Numbered from the stretch's first letter, positions 23,257 through 30,742 are shown. The stretch: DNA of 34,152 nt from an uncultured Achromobacter sp. (GCA_913775005.1 CAJYKY010000089.1:1-34152), one strand, 5' to 3'. Made by a program: numbers and translations. The notes: a model not told the origin generated them from the sequence alone.

Positions 23257-24786
23257 TCATGCGCGGGTTCCCGTCATGGCCAGGCCGACGGTGGCTGGCG
23301 TCCAGTCTGCTACCGGCTTGACGGCGACGAGCTTGCCGCCGCACAGCACCGCAATGCGGTCGGCCAGCGCGAAGATTTCTTCCAGGTCTTCGGATACCAG
23401 CAGCACGCCGGCGCCGCGCTTGCGGGCGGCCAACAGCTGCTCGCGCACGTAGGCGACGGCGCCGATGTCCAGGCCCCAGGTGGGCTGGTCGGCCACGATG
23501 AAGCGCGGTTCGCGCGCCAGCGTGCGGCCCAGGATCAGCTTTTGCATATTGCCGCCGGACAGGCTGCGTGTGCGCACATCCAGCGATGCCGCGCGCACGT
23601 CGAACTGCTTGGCCAGCGATGCGGCATAGGCCTTGCCCGCGCGCGCGCGGATCAGGCCCCAGCGCGCAAAGCGCTTGTCTTTCAGGTCTTCGACGATGGC
23701 GTTTTCCCACAGCGGGCTGTCGCCAATCATGCCTTCGCCGTGGCGGTCTTCGGGAATGCGGCCCACGCGCGCAGCCGTCCAGCCGGCGGGCGTGGTGGGC
23801 GCGGCCGCGTGTTCGGGCCCCAGCCGGATCGTGCCGTCGGACGGTTGGCGCAAGCCCGTCAGTACCGACACCAAGGCTTGCTGGCCATTGCCGGCTACGC
23901 CCGCAATCGCCACGATTTCATGCTGGTGCACCACCAGGTCCAGCGCGTCCAGGCGCGGCGCGCCGTCGCGGCTGTCGCGCACGGTGACCTGCGACAGCGT
24001 CACGACCGGCGCGGCCTGTTCGCCTGCCGCCACCGCTTCGGCATGCGGCATGACGACCTTGCGGCCCACCATCAGTTCTGCCAGTTCGGCCGGACTGGTG
24101 GCGGCGGTGTCGCGTTCGGCCACAAGCTTGCCCTGGCGCAGCACGGCCACGCGCCGCGACACGGCCATCACTTCGTCCAGTTTGTGTGAAATGAAGATGA
24201 CGGCCAGGCCTTCATCGACAAAGCCGCGCAGCGTGGCGAACAGATCATCGACTTCCTGCGGCGTCAGCACGGCCGTCGGCTCATCAAGGATCAACACGCG
24301 TGCGCCGCGATACAGCGCCTTCAGGATTTCCACGCGCTGCTTTTCGCCGACCGAAAGCGTGCCAACGCGCGCGTCCGGGTTCACACCCAGGCCAAAGCGC
24401 TGGCCCAGTTCAACCAGCCGGCGGCGCGCTGCGCCCCGGCCGGACGCCAACTTCCACAGCGATTCCGTGCCCACCATGATGTTGTCCAGCACGGTGAGGT
24501 TGTCGGCCAGGGTGAAGTGCTGATGCACCATGCCCACGCCCGCCGCCAGCGCGGCGTCGGGCCGGCCGGGCGGCAAGGGCTTGCCGAATACTTCGATACT
24601 GCCGGCGTCGGCCACATAGTGGCCGAACAGAATCGACACCAGCGTCGATTTGCCGGCGCCGTTCTCGCCCAGCAAGGCCAGCACCTCGCCCTGCGCGAGC
24701 GTGAGCGAGATGTCATCGTTGGCCGTCAGGCTGCCGAAGCGTTTGGTGATCCCCGTCAGTTGCAGGGCGAGAGGCGCTGGTTTCAT
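23257..24786 (-). CDS. ABC transporter ATPase with two nucleotide-binding domains, NupO-type
   Basis: A 509-residue double ATPase. Domain 1 has Walker A GENGAGKST (40-48), a variant signature LSVGEKQRVEILKAL and Walker B LILDEPTAVL. Domain 2 has a degenerate Walker A (GVAGNGQQ), an intact signature LSGGNMQK and Walker B FIVADQPTWGLD. One normal and one degenerate site is the rule for this family (sugar/nucleoside double ATPases), so it is not a defect. The start overlaps the stop of the binding-protein gene by 4 nt. It drives the two permeases encoded next on the same strand. Confidence 0.93.
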   Translation of the reverse strand: MKPAPLALQLTGITKRFGSLTANDDISLTLAQGEVLALLGENGAGKSTLVSILFGHYVADAGSIEVFGKPLPPGRPDAALAAGVGMVHQHFTLADNLTVLDNIMVGTESLWKLASGRGAARRRLVELGQRFGLGVNPDARVGTLSVGEKQRVEILKALYRGARVLILDEPTAVLTPQEVDDLFATLRGFVDEGLAVIFISHKLDEVMAVSRRVAVLRQGKLVAERDTAATSPAELAELMVGRKVVMPHAEAVAAGEQAAPVVTLSQVTVRDSRDGAPRLDALDLVVHQHEIVAIAGVAGNGQQALVSVLTGLRQPSDGTIRLGPEHAAAPTTPAGWTAARVGRIPEDRHGEGMIGDSPLWENAIVEDLKDKRFARWGLIRARAGKAYAASLAKQFDVRAASLDVRTRSLSGGNMQKLILGRTLAREPRFIVADQPTWGLDIGAVAYVREQLLAARKRGAGVLLVSEDLEEIFALADRIAVLCGGKLVAVKPVADWTPATVGLAMTGTRA

Positions 24787-25817
24787 CGTGCCGAGGACTT
24801 GGGTTCTTTGTCGTTGACCTTGACGGTGAAGCTGCCGTCCAGAATGGCCTTCTGCTTGTCGTTGACCTTGGCGATCAGGTCAGCGGGGATCTTCGATTCG
24901 AAGGTGCCCAGCGGCGCCAGCGACGAACCCTTGTGCTTCATCAGCGAGTACTGGCCGAAGTCATCTGCCTTGAACGTGCCGGCCTTCACTTGCTTGAGCG
25001 CTTCGTCGATGGTGGGCTCCATGCTCCACAGCGCCGACGCGACCACGGTCTCGGGGTATTGCGGCTGCGTGTCGATCACGTTGCCGATGGCGAGCTTGCC
25101 GCGTTCCTTGGCGGCGTCCGACACGCCAAAGCGCTCGGCGTAAAGCACGTCCGCACCCTTGTCGATCATGGCGAAGGCCGCTTCCTTGGCCTTCGGGGGA
25201 TCGAACCACGAACCGATGAAGGTGACAGTGAATTCCGCCTTCGGGTTCACTTCCTTGGCGCCTTCAATGAAGGCCTGCATCAGCCGGTTCACTTCGGGGA
25301 TGGGGTAGCCGCCCACCAGGCCGATCTTGCCGGTCTTGCTCATGCCGGCGGCGATCATGCCGGTCAGGTAGGCGGGTTCCTGGATGTAGTTGTCGAACAC
25401 TGAGAAGTTCGGTTGCTGGGGCTTGCCCGAGGAGCCCATCAGGAAGGCGGTCTGCGGATAGTCCTTGGCGACCTTGCGGGCGGCGGCTTCCACGGCGAAG
25501 GCTTCGCCCACCACCAGCTTGTTGCCTTGCTCGGCGTACTGGCGCATGACGCGCTCGTAGTCGGCGTTGGTGACGTTTTCCGAGAAGGTGTAGTCGATCT
25601 CGCCACGGTCGCGCGCGGCCGTCAGCGCCTTATGAATACGCGACACCCATTGCTGCTCGACCGGCACCGTGTAGATGGCGGCAACCTTGGTCTTGGCGGG
25701 CGTCTGGGCCTGGGCAGCGCCCGAGAACAGCAGCGCGCCAGCGGCGGCGGCCGCTGCCAGCTTGAGCAGGCCGCGGCGGGCGATGCCGCTAGCGAACGGG
25801 GTGGACAAGGATTTCAT
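24783..25817 (-). CDS. BMP-family periplasmic binding protein, nucleoside/nucleobase importer
   Basis: A 344-residue Bmp/Med-type lipoprotein-family binding protein, here without a lipobox cysteine. The N-terminus carries a twin-arginine-like motif (ARRGLLK, RR at 14-15) before an Ala-rich hydrophobic core and a cleavage site after AQA (37), so Tat export is possible. Mature blocks: VAAIYTVPVEQQWVSRIHKAL, cut as VAAIYTVPVEQQ then WVSRIHKAL; KIGLVGGYPIPEVNRLMQAF; and ADVLYAERFGVSDAA. Family members bind nucleosides, purines or thiamin-like compounds. AGGAGT precedes the ATG. It is the first gene of the operon, about 240 nt downstream of a candidate sigma-54 promoter. Confidence 0.9.
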   Translation of the reverse strand: MKSLSTPFASGIARRGLLKLAAAAAAGALLFSGAAQAQTPAKTKVAAIYTVPVEQQWVSRIHKALTAARDRGEIDYTFSENVTNADYERVMRQYAEQGNKLVVGEAFAVEAAARKVAKDYPQTAFLMGSSGKPQQPNFSVFDNYIQEPAYLTGMIAAGMSKTGKIGLVGGYPIPEVNRLMQAFIEGAKEVNPKAEFTVTFIGSWFDPPKAKEAAFAMIDKGADVLYAERFGVSDAAKERGKLAIGNVIDTQPQYPETVVASALWSMEPTIDEALKQVKAGTFKADDFGQYSLMKHKGSSLAPLGTFESKIPADLIAKVNDKQKAILDGSFTVKVNDKEPKSSAR

Positions 25818-26003
25818 GCGGGTGACTCCTACGCGAGGATGGAAACGGAATGGGAGAGTGGCTGCGTGGCGGCCGCCGGGCCTGGGCCAGAAGGCGCCAG
25901 CCGCGACGCGCGCGTGTCTTGGCTGCCTGGCGTTCCACGGTTGCGGCCGCCGGCAAGCATGCCGGGGCGAACGGGCGAAAACGTAGGCAAGGGATCGGTC
26001 ATT

Positions 26004-26034
26004 GGATGGGGGCGCCTGGCGGCGCGCCCCATCC
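26004..26034 (-). repeat. Strong hairpin in the leader of the nucleobase operon
   Basis: GGATGGGG followed by GCGCC pairs with GGCGC/CGCCCCATCC around a short GC-rich loop, giving a stem of about 12 bp with one irregularity. It lies in the transcribed leader, about 20-50 nt after the predicted sigma-54 start. It has no T-tract. It could stabilise the message or take part in attenuation. Confidence 0.55.
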
Positions 26035-26065
26035 GGATGGTCGGGTTCGCAGCCAGTCCTGGCGA

Positions 26066-26081
26066 AGCAAGTTGTATGCCA
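26066..26081 (-). promoter_or_regulatory. Sigma-54 (RpoN) promoter of the nucleobase import operon
   Basis: Read on the minus strand, 26081-26066 is TGGCATACAACTTGCT. It matches the RpoN -24/-12 consensus (TGGCAC-N5-TTGCW) at every position except one, with the invariant GG-N10-GC spacing. The predicted start is near 26055. An NtrC-like palindrome lies about 109 nt upstream of that start, the usual enhancer distance. This implies control by nitrogen status. Confidence 0.75.
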
Positions 26082-26128
26082 TGGGGCGTTCCTTGCGACA
26101 AGTCGGGGAATCCTGATGGCCGGGCAGG

Positions 26129-26134
26129 ATTATA
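26129..26134 (-). promoter_or_regulatory. TATAAT box (possible second, sigma-70 promoter)
   Basis: A perfect TATAAT (minus strand, 26134-26129) lies between the NtrC-like site and the sigma-54 promoter. No acceptable -35 is found at 16-18 nt. If used, it would need an activator bound near -40, where the NtrC-like palindrome in fact sits. It may also be chance. Confidence 0.35.
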
Positions 26135-26156
26135 GGCACCCTGGCGGGGATTCGTA

Positions 26157-26171
26157 GCACCAATATGGTGC
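26157..26171. promoter_or_regulatory. NtrC-like enhancer site
   Basis: GCACCAATATGGTGC is a perfect 6+3+6 palindrome. It is identical in both arms to the classical NtrC sites in front of E. coli glnA (GCACCA-N3-TGGTGC). An extra half-site TGGTGC follows at 26173-26178. Its centre is about 109 nt upstream of the start predicted from the sigma-54 promoter at 26066-26081. Confidence 0.75.
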
Positions 26172-26319
26172 TTGGTGCCCAGGAAGTGGACATCCATGCG
26201 CCAGGGTGGCGCGTCCCGGTCCATACCCGCGTCGGCCGTGGGCGCTTACCGTCCTGCGGCGGTCAGCCCATCTAAAATCCCGGCAGGAGCCGCGCGGGGC
26301 GCGGCAAGCTGGAATTCCC

Positions 26320-27288
26320 ATGCAAGACATTCAATTGCTGCTCGAGCAATACGGCGGGTGGCTGGTATTTGCCAACGTCCTCGTTGAACAGGCCGGCCTG
26401 CCCGTGCCTGCCTATCCCATGCTGATCGCGGCGGGCGCGCTGGGCGGCGCGGCCGGATGGCTGACGCCGTGGCTGGCCGCCACCGTTGCGTGCCTGTTGG
26501 CCGATTCCCTTTGGTATATCGCTGGCCGCCGGTATGGCGCGCGCTTGCTGGGCGTGATCTGCAAGATGTCGCTGTCGCAGGACTCCTGCATCCGCCAGAC
26601 GCAGCGCCTGTATCTGCGCATCGGCGTGCGGGCCTTGCTGGTGTGCAAGTTCCTGCCCGGCGCGGGGGCGCTGTCTACCGTGATGGCCGGCCTGACTGGC
26701 ACCGCGTACCGCCGCTTTCTGCTGTACGACCTGGTGGGCGCGATGATCTGGGCTGGCTCGGCCCTGCTGCTGGGCGGGCTGTTCCATAGCGTGGTCAACG
26801 ATGTGCTTGAGATCCTGAGCACGTACGGCGCGATGGGCCTGGGCGTGCTGGCGGCGGTGCTGGCGCTGTACATCCTGACGCGTTACCTGCGCCGCCGCAT
26901 TCTGCTGCGCAGCCTGCGCGTCATTCCGCGTGTGTCCGTTGATGAACTGCGTCAATGGCGGCAGGACGGTCGCAAGACGGTGGTGTTTGACGTGCGCCCC
27001 GAGGCGCAGCGCGATGCTTCCCGGATTCCCGGCGCCATTGCCGTGGACCTGAAGGCGCCTTTGCCCACGCTGGATCCGCACGCGCTGGAATCCGACATCG
27101 TGGTCTATTGCGCCTGCCCCAACGAGATTTCGGCCGCCATGCTGGCCGCCCGGCTGCGTGCGGCGGGATATCCCCGCACGTGGGCGCTGCGAGGCGGCTA
27201 CGAGGCTTGGGCGCAGCAGGATCACGGCCAGGCGCCAGATCAGACGCAAGACGATGACGACGCGCGCGCCGCGGCGCCAAGCGCATAA
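26320..27288 (+). CDS. DedA-family membrane protein fused to a rhodanese domain
   Basis: A 322-residue fusion. Residues 1-190 form a DedA/SNARE-associated membrane domain with re-entrant motifs (EQAGLPVPAYP near 24; CKFLPGAGALSTVMAG near 109) and several hydrophobic segments. Residues 205-300 are a rhodanese domain with DVRPEAQRDASRIPGAI and the active-site loop YCACPNE, with C264 as probable catalytic cysteine. An acidic tail (QDDDDA) follows. DedA proteins move lipids such as undecaprenyl phosphate or phosphatidylethanolamine across the membrane; the rhodanese domain could transfer sulfur or sense oxidants. I chose the ATG at 26320; an upstream GTG in frame adds only unconserved, basic residues. 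It is divergent from the nucleobase operon and probably not related to it. Confidence 0.88.
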   Translation: MQDIQLLLEQYGGWLVFANVLVEQAGLPVPAYPMLIAAGALGGAAGWLTPWLAATVACLLADSLWYIAGRRYGARLLGVICKMSLSQDSCIRQTQRLYLRIGVRALLVCKFLPGAGALSTVMAGLTGTAYRRFLLYDLVGAMIWAGSALLLGGLFHSVVNDVLEILSTYGAMGLGVLAAVLALYILTRYLRRRILLRSLRVIPRVSVDELRQWRQDGRKTVVFDVRPEAQRDASRIPGAIAVDLKAPLPTLDPHALESDIVVYCACPNEISAAMLAARLRAAGYPRTWALRGGYEAWAQQDHGQAPDQTQDDDDARAAAPSA

Positions 27289-27343
27289 TTCCATCAGTTT
27301 CATATCAGCCCGCAATACCATCGGGCGGCCACAGGAGAGACGA

Positions 27344-28270
27344 ATGCGGTTGTTGTTTTTGGGTGCCGGCGGCACGGGTGGATATTTCGGCGGACGCGCC
27401 GCCCAGGCGGGTGCGGACGTGACCTTCCTGGTGCGCGAACCGCGCGCCGCGCGCATCCGCGACCAAGGCCTGCGGATTCAAAGCCCGCTGGGCGACGTCA
27501 CGCTGCAACCCAAGCTGGTCACGCAGCAGACCTTGGATGGCCATTACGACGTCGTTGTGCTCAGCTGTAAGGCCTATGACCTTACCAGCGCCATCGAGGC
27601 CATCCGCCCGGCGGTCGGCCCGGATACGGCGGTGCTGCCCATCATGAATGGCGTGTTGCAGTACGACGTACTGGACCGCGAGTTCGGCGCCCATCGTGTG
27701 TTGGGCGGCCTGTGCCAGATCAACGCCACGCTCGGCCCGGAAGGCGAAGTGGTGCACCTGGGCAAGCACGCCAACATCGTGTTCGGTGAACGGGCCGGCC
27801 CGGCGCGCAGCGAACGCGGCGTGGCGCTGGAGCAGGCCTTGGCGGGCGGCGAATACGTCAGCCGCCTGAGCGACGACATCTACCAGGACATCTGGGAAAA
27901 GTACGTCATGCTGACGACGCTGGCCGCCGCCACCTGCCTGATGCGCGGCTCGGTCGGGCAGATTGCATCAACGGACGACGGTATCGACATTCTGAAAGGC
28001 CTGTTGCAGGAATCGCAGGCGGTGGCTGCTGCGTCCGGCCATGCCGTGCGCCCCGAGGCGGACGCGGCGTCGCAGAAGTTGATCAGCGATCGCACGCAGC
28101 CGATGACGGCGTCCATGTTCCGCGATTTGCGCCAGGGGGCGCAGGTGGAAGCGGATCACATCGTGGGTGACATGGTGCACCGCGCCCGCACGCTGGGCGT
28201 TGACGCCACCTATCTGCGCGTGGCCTACGCGCATTTGCAGGTGTATCAGGCGCAACGCGCCGCCGCGTAA
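27344..28270 (+). CDS. 2-Dehydropantoate 2-reductase family (PanE/ApbA)
   Basis: A 308-residue ketopantoate reductase. The NADP-binding motif is FLGAGGTGGYFGGRAAQAG (5-23). The inner part WEKYVMLTTLAAATCLMRG carries the lysine equivalent to the family's catalytic lysine. The C-terminal helical domain ends with SMFRDLRQGAQVEADHIVGD, the pattern that precedes substrate-binding residues in PanE. AGGAGAG lies 7 nt before the ATG at 27344. PanE makes pantoate for coenzyme A from ketopantoate. Many genomes carry several paralogues with other 2-keto acid substrates, and no other pantothenate gene is here, so I leave the symbol empty. It follows the DedA gene by 55 nt and may be co-transcribed. Confidence 0.88.
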   Translation: MRLLFLGAGGTGGYFGGRAAQAGADVTFLVREPRAARIRDQGLRIQSPLGDVTLQPKLVTQQTLDGHYDVVVLSCKAYDLTSAIEAIRPAVGPDTAVLPIMNGVLQYDVLDREFGAHRVLGGLCQINATLGPEGEVVHLGKHANIVFGERAGPARSERGVALEQALAGGEYVSRLSDDIYQDIWEKYVMLTTLAAATCLMRGSVGQIASTDDGIDILKGLLQESQAVAAASGHAVRPEADAASQKLISDRTQPMTASMFRDLRQGAQVEADHIVGDMVHRARTLGVDATYLRVAYAHLQVYQAQRAAA

Positions 28271-28327
28271 GTTCGGTCGATTGATGCGTAAATTGCAAAA
28301 AACTCTTCCGATTTTCTGGGTTTTTTG

Positions 28328-28343
28328 TTCGGATTTGACCGAA
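28328..28343. promoter_or_regulatory. Inverted repeat upstream of the NAD(P)-binding oxidoreductase
   Basis: TTCGG-ATTTGA-CCGAA is a 5+6+5 inverted repeat in an A/T-rich patch, 84 nt before the start at 28427. A TAGTAT box follows at 28344-28349. The position and symmetry fit an operator over a promoter. The regulator is unknown. Confidence 0.4.
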
Positions 28344-28426
28344 TAGTATGGATTTGCCTGAACCGGGACGCGTGATGGCGCATGTTGCGCCGCCCGTCCC
28401 GGTTCTTCCTCCCTAGGAGCAAGACC

Positions 28427-29038
28427 ATGAAAATTGCATTGATCGGCATTACCGGACGCGTCGGTTCCCGCGTGGCAGACGAACTGCTCAAGCGCGGCCA
28501 TCAAGTCACCGGCATTGCCCGCAATCCCGCCGACGTGAACGCCCAGCCCGGCCTGACCGTGCAACAAGGCGATGCCACCGACCCCGCCACCCTGACCCCG
28601 CTGTTGACCGGCCACGACGCCGTTATCAGCGCCACGCGATTCGTTTCTACCGACGCCAAGCCGCTGCTGGCCGCCGTGAAGAACGCCGGCGTGCCGCGCT
28701 TGCTGGTGGTGGGCGGCGCGGGCAGCCTGCTGGTGGCGCCCGGTACGCTGCTGATCGATACACCCGAATTCCCGGACGCCTACAAGCCCGAAGCGCGCGC
28801 CGGTGTGGTGTTCCTGGATACGCTGCGTCAAGAGAAGGTGCTGAACTGGACGTTCATTTCACCGTCGGCGTTGTTCGAGCCCGGCGAGCGCACGGGCACG
28901 TTCCGCATTGGCGATGACCACCTGCTGGCGGATGAAGAAGGCAAGAGCTGGATCTCGATGGAAGACTATGCGATTGCGCTGGCCGATGAAATCGAAACGC
29001 CCAAGCATTCGCGGCGCCGCTTCACCGTCGGCTACTGA
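28427..29038 (+). CDS. NAD(P)-binding oxidoreductase, NmrA/atypical SDR type
   Basis: A 203-residue Rossmann-fold protein of the NAD(P)H-binding (YwnB/BLVRB-like) group. The dinucleotide motif IALIGITGRVGSRVADELLKRGH is at the N-terminus (GxTGxxG at 7-13; quoted in part as IGITGRVGSR). The central blocks VISATRF and LLVVGGAGSL are typical. It lacks the YxxxK catalytic pair of classical short-chain dehydrogenases, so it may be a redox sensor or quinone/flavin reductase rather than an alcohol dehydrogenase. TAGGAG lies 8 nt before the ATG. It stands alone, with an inverted repeat upstream and a clear terminator downstream. Confidence 0.85.
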   Translation: MKIALIGITGRVGSRVADELLKRGHQVTGIARNPADVNAQPGLTVQQGDATDPATLTPLLTGHDAVISATRFVSTDAKPLLAAVKNAGVPRLLVVGGAGSLLVAPGTLLIDTPEFPDAYKPEARAGVVFLDTLRQEKVLNWTFISPSALFEPGERTGTFRIGDDHLLADEEGKSWISMEDYAIALADEIETPKHSRRRFTVGY

Positions 29039-29076
29039 GCCTGCGGAGTGCGTATTAACAGCCCTCTTGCACAAGT

Positions 29077-29106
29077 AAAAACGAGCCCGTCAAGGGCTCG
29101 TTTTTT
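29077..29106 (+). terminator. Rho-independent terminator after the NAD(P)-binding oxidoreductase gene
   Basis: ACGAGCCC (29081-29088), a 5-nt loop GTCAA, and GGGCTCG+T (29094-29101) are followed by a run of six T. An A-run precedes the stem, so it could work in both directions. It begins about 40 nt after the stop at 29038. Confidence 0.92.
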
Positions 29107-29117
29107 CACTGTGCAGC

Positions 29118-29138
29118 CGGGGCGTATGCCCCGTTTTT
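29118..29138 (+). terminator. Second, tandem Rho-independent terminator
   Basis: CGGGGC-GTAT-GCCCCG (29118-29133) is followed by five T. It begins 12 nt after the first terminator. Together they insulate the next gene, which starts at 29188. Confidence 0.8.
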
Positions 29139-29187
29139 GTTTGTAAACTGGCAGGCCGCCAATCGGCGTCATCCTGAGTTGTCCTGT

Positions 29188-29646
29188 ATGCGTATGAAGT
29201 GGAAATCCTTGGCCGCCTGTGTGGTGGTTGCGTCCAACTGCCTGGCCGTCGCGCCGGCGCACGCGGCTCCCCCGCAGTCGAACAAGGAGATCGTGGTTTC
29301 GTTCTTTCGCATGATGTTCCAGGACCGCGAGATCGACGAGGCCGTGCGTCAGTACGTCAGCCCCAACTACGTGCAGCACAACCCGTATATGCATGATGGC
29401 GTGGGTCCTATGGTGGATTTCTTCCCCGCCTATTTCGGCCAGCATCCGCAAGCCATTGTTGAGATCAAGCGCGTGATTGCCGAAGGCGATCTGGTCATGA
29501 TTCACAACCTGTGGCGCGATTCGCCGGAAGATCGTGGTCAGGCGGTTGTGGATATCTTCCGCGTTGAAAAGGGCAAGATCGTCGAGCACTGGGACGTCAG
29601 CCAGGAAATTCCCGAAAACCCCGCCAATCAGAACGGCATGTTTTAA
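29188..29646 (+). CDS. Secreted SnoaL-like (NTF2-fold) protein
   Basis: A 152-residue protein. An N-terminal signal peptide (MRMKWKS, hydrophobic 8-22, cleavage after AHA near 28) precedes a SnoaL/NTF2-like domain. Visible blocks are YVSPNYVQHNPYMHDG, cut as YVSPNYVQHN then PYMHDG, and VVDIFRVEKGKIVEHWD. The conserved His/Asp pairs of SnoaL-like cyclases are present in QHNP and EHWD. A second ATG two codons downstream (29194) is equally possible. The enzyme class includes polyketide cyclases and many proteins of unknown function, so the true activity is unknown. It starts a three-gene run with 11 nt and -1 nt spacings. Confidence 0.85.
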   Translation: MRMKWKSLAACVVVASNCLAVAPAHAAPPQSNKEIVVSFFRMMFQDREIDEAVRQYVSPNYVQHNPYMHDGVGPMVDFFPAYFGQHPQAIVEIKRVIAEGDLVMIHNLWRDSPEDRGQAVVDIFRVEKGKIVEHWDVSQEIPENPANQNGMF

Positions 29647-29657
29647 GCGCGTCCACC

Positions 29658-30233
29658 ATGTCCTCCGTTGAACCCGTTGAGCTTGCCCGGTCTTATCTGT
29701 TGCTGAATCACGGTCCGACCGTGCTGGTGACCAGCGCGCATGGCGATGCGCAAAACGTCATGGCGGCGGCGTGGGCGATGCCGCTGGATTTCAATCCGCC
29801 CAAGATGTTGGTGGTGGTGGACAAGAACACCTACACGCGCGAACTCATCGAAGCGTCGGGTGAATTTGCGCTGTGCATTCCGTCGCGCGCGCAGGCGGCG
29901 GCAACGTTGAAGGTGGGGTCGGAGACGGGCCGGGGCGAAGACAAGTTCGCTGCAAGCGGGTTCAAGACCTTTCCCGCGAGCCAGATCGGCGCACCGCTGG
30001 TGGCCGATTGCCTGGGCTGGCTGGAATGCCGGGTGGTGCCCGAGCCGCATAACCAGCAGGCTTATGATCTGTTCATCGGCGAGGTGGTGGCGGCCTGGGC
30101 GGCGCCGGATGTGTTTTCGCAGAACCGCTGGCATTTTCCGCAAGACGACCGGCGTTCGATCCATTATGTCGCCGGCGGATCCTTCTTCGCCACGGGCGAG
30201 GCTTTCAACGTTTCAGAACCGGAGTCATCCTGA
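29658..30233 (+). CDS. Flavin reductase-like FMN-binding protein
   Basis: A 191-residue protein of the flavin reductase (DIM6/NTAB) split-barrel family. Family blocks: GPTVLVTSAHGDAQNVMAAAWAMPL, cut as GPTVLVTSAHGD then AQNVMAAAWAMPL; PPKMLVVVDKNTYTRELI; and the late GEVVAAWAAPDVF. Such proteins bind FMN and reduce flavin for a partner monooxygenase, or act as stand-alone reductases. No monooxygenase is beside it. Its stop overlaps the start of the next gene (TGATG), so it is translationally coupled to a nucleoside-processing enzyme; the reason for that link is unknown. Confidence 0.88.
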   Translation: MSSVEPVELARSYLLLNHGPTVLVTSAHGDAQNVMAAAWAMPLDFNPPKMLVVVDKNTYTRELIEASGEFALCIPSRAQAAATLKVGSETGRGEDKFAASGFKTFPASQIGAPLVADCLGWLECRVVPEPHNQQAYDLFIGEVVAAWAAPDVFSQNRWHFPQDDRRSIHYVAGGSFFATGEAFNVSEPESS

Positions 30234-30742
30234 TGCGCAGCGTTTACCTGGCGGGGTTTGATGTCTTTCTGCCCGATGCCGTGGCGCAGGGTCAACGGCT
30301 GAAAGCGCTGTGTGCCACGTATGGGTTTGAAGGCTTGTTCCCGCTGGATAACGACGCGCCGCAAGGCTTGACCGGCCCGGCGCTGGCGCAATGGATCTAT
30401 CGCGAGAACGTGGCGCTGATCCGCCGTGCCGATATGGTGATGGCCAACCTGAACCTGTTTCGCGGCAACGAGCCTGATTCGGGCACGGCGTTTGAAGTGG
30501 GTTACGCGATTGCTTGCGGCAAGACGGTGTGGGCGTACACCAGCCAGGCTGGCACCTTGATCGATCAGGTGGCGGTGGGCGCGGCGGCCGACGATGGCGC
30601 GTCGCGCATGGTGGATGCGGACGGCTACACCGTTGAAGACTTCGGCATGAATCTGAATCTGATGCTGGCGTGCAGCGCGCGCATTGTGGTGGGGAAGGCG
30701 GCGGACTGCCTGGCCCGCATGGCGCAGGACGCGAGCCGCTGA
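30233..30742 (+). CDS. Nucleoside 2-deoxyribosyltransferase family protein
   Basis: A 169-residue member of the NDT family. MRSVYLAGFDVFLPD at the start and the diagnostic NEPDSGTAFEVGYAIACGKTVWAY (quoted as DSGTAFEVGYA) are present, with Glu88 as the probable catalytic nucleophile. The N-terminal YLAGFD matches the substrate pocket of these enzymes. NDTs swap the base of 2'-deoxynucleosides or hydrolyse modified deoxynucleoside monophosphates. A nucleobase importer and cytosine deaminase lie 4.4 kb away in opposite orientation, which may or may not be related. The start overlaps the previous stop. A strong hairpin follows directly. Confidence 0.88.
   Translation: MRSVYLAGFDVFLPDAVAQGQRLKALCATYGFEGLFPLDNDAPQGLTGPALAQWIYRENVALIRRADMVMANLNLFRGNEPDSGTAFEVGYAIACGKTVWAYTSQAGTLIDQVAVGAAADDGASRMVDADGYTVEDFGMNLNLMLACSARIVVGKAADCLARMAQDASR

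Larger units (their letters stand above)
25818..26319. other. 502-nt regulatory region between the nucleobase operon and the DedA gene
   Basis: No gene is convincing here. From the operon outwards it holds an approximately 240-nt leader, an inverted repeat CCGGCA-AGCA-TGCCGG (25950-25965), a long hairpin (26004-26034), a sigma-54 promoter (26066-26081), a TATAAT box (26129-26134), an NtrC-like site (26157-26171), and then the short upstream region of the divergent DedA gene. An open frame of 57 codons in the leader (26002 to 25829, minus strand) has no recognisable protein features. Confidence 0.75.

Noticed and set aside
23257..24786. Defective ATPase because of the degenerate second Walker A
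   Set aside because: One degenerate site is normal for double-ATPase sugar/nucleoside importers; all other motifs are intact.
25829..26002. 57-codon leader peptide in the nucleobase operon leader
   Set aside because: No clear ribosome-binding site and a Pro/Gly/Arg-rich sequence with no attenuation-like codon run. It cannot be excluded, but is not supported.
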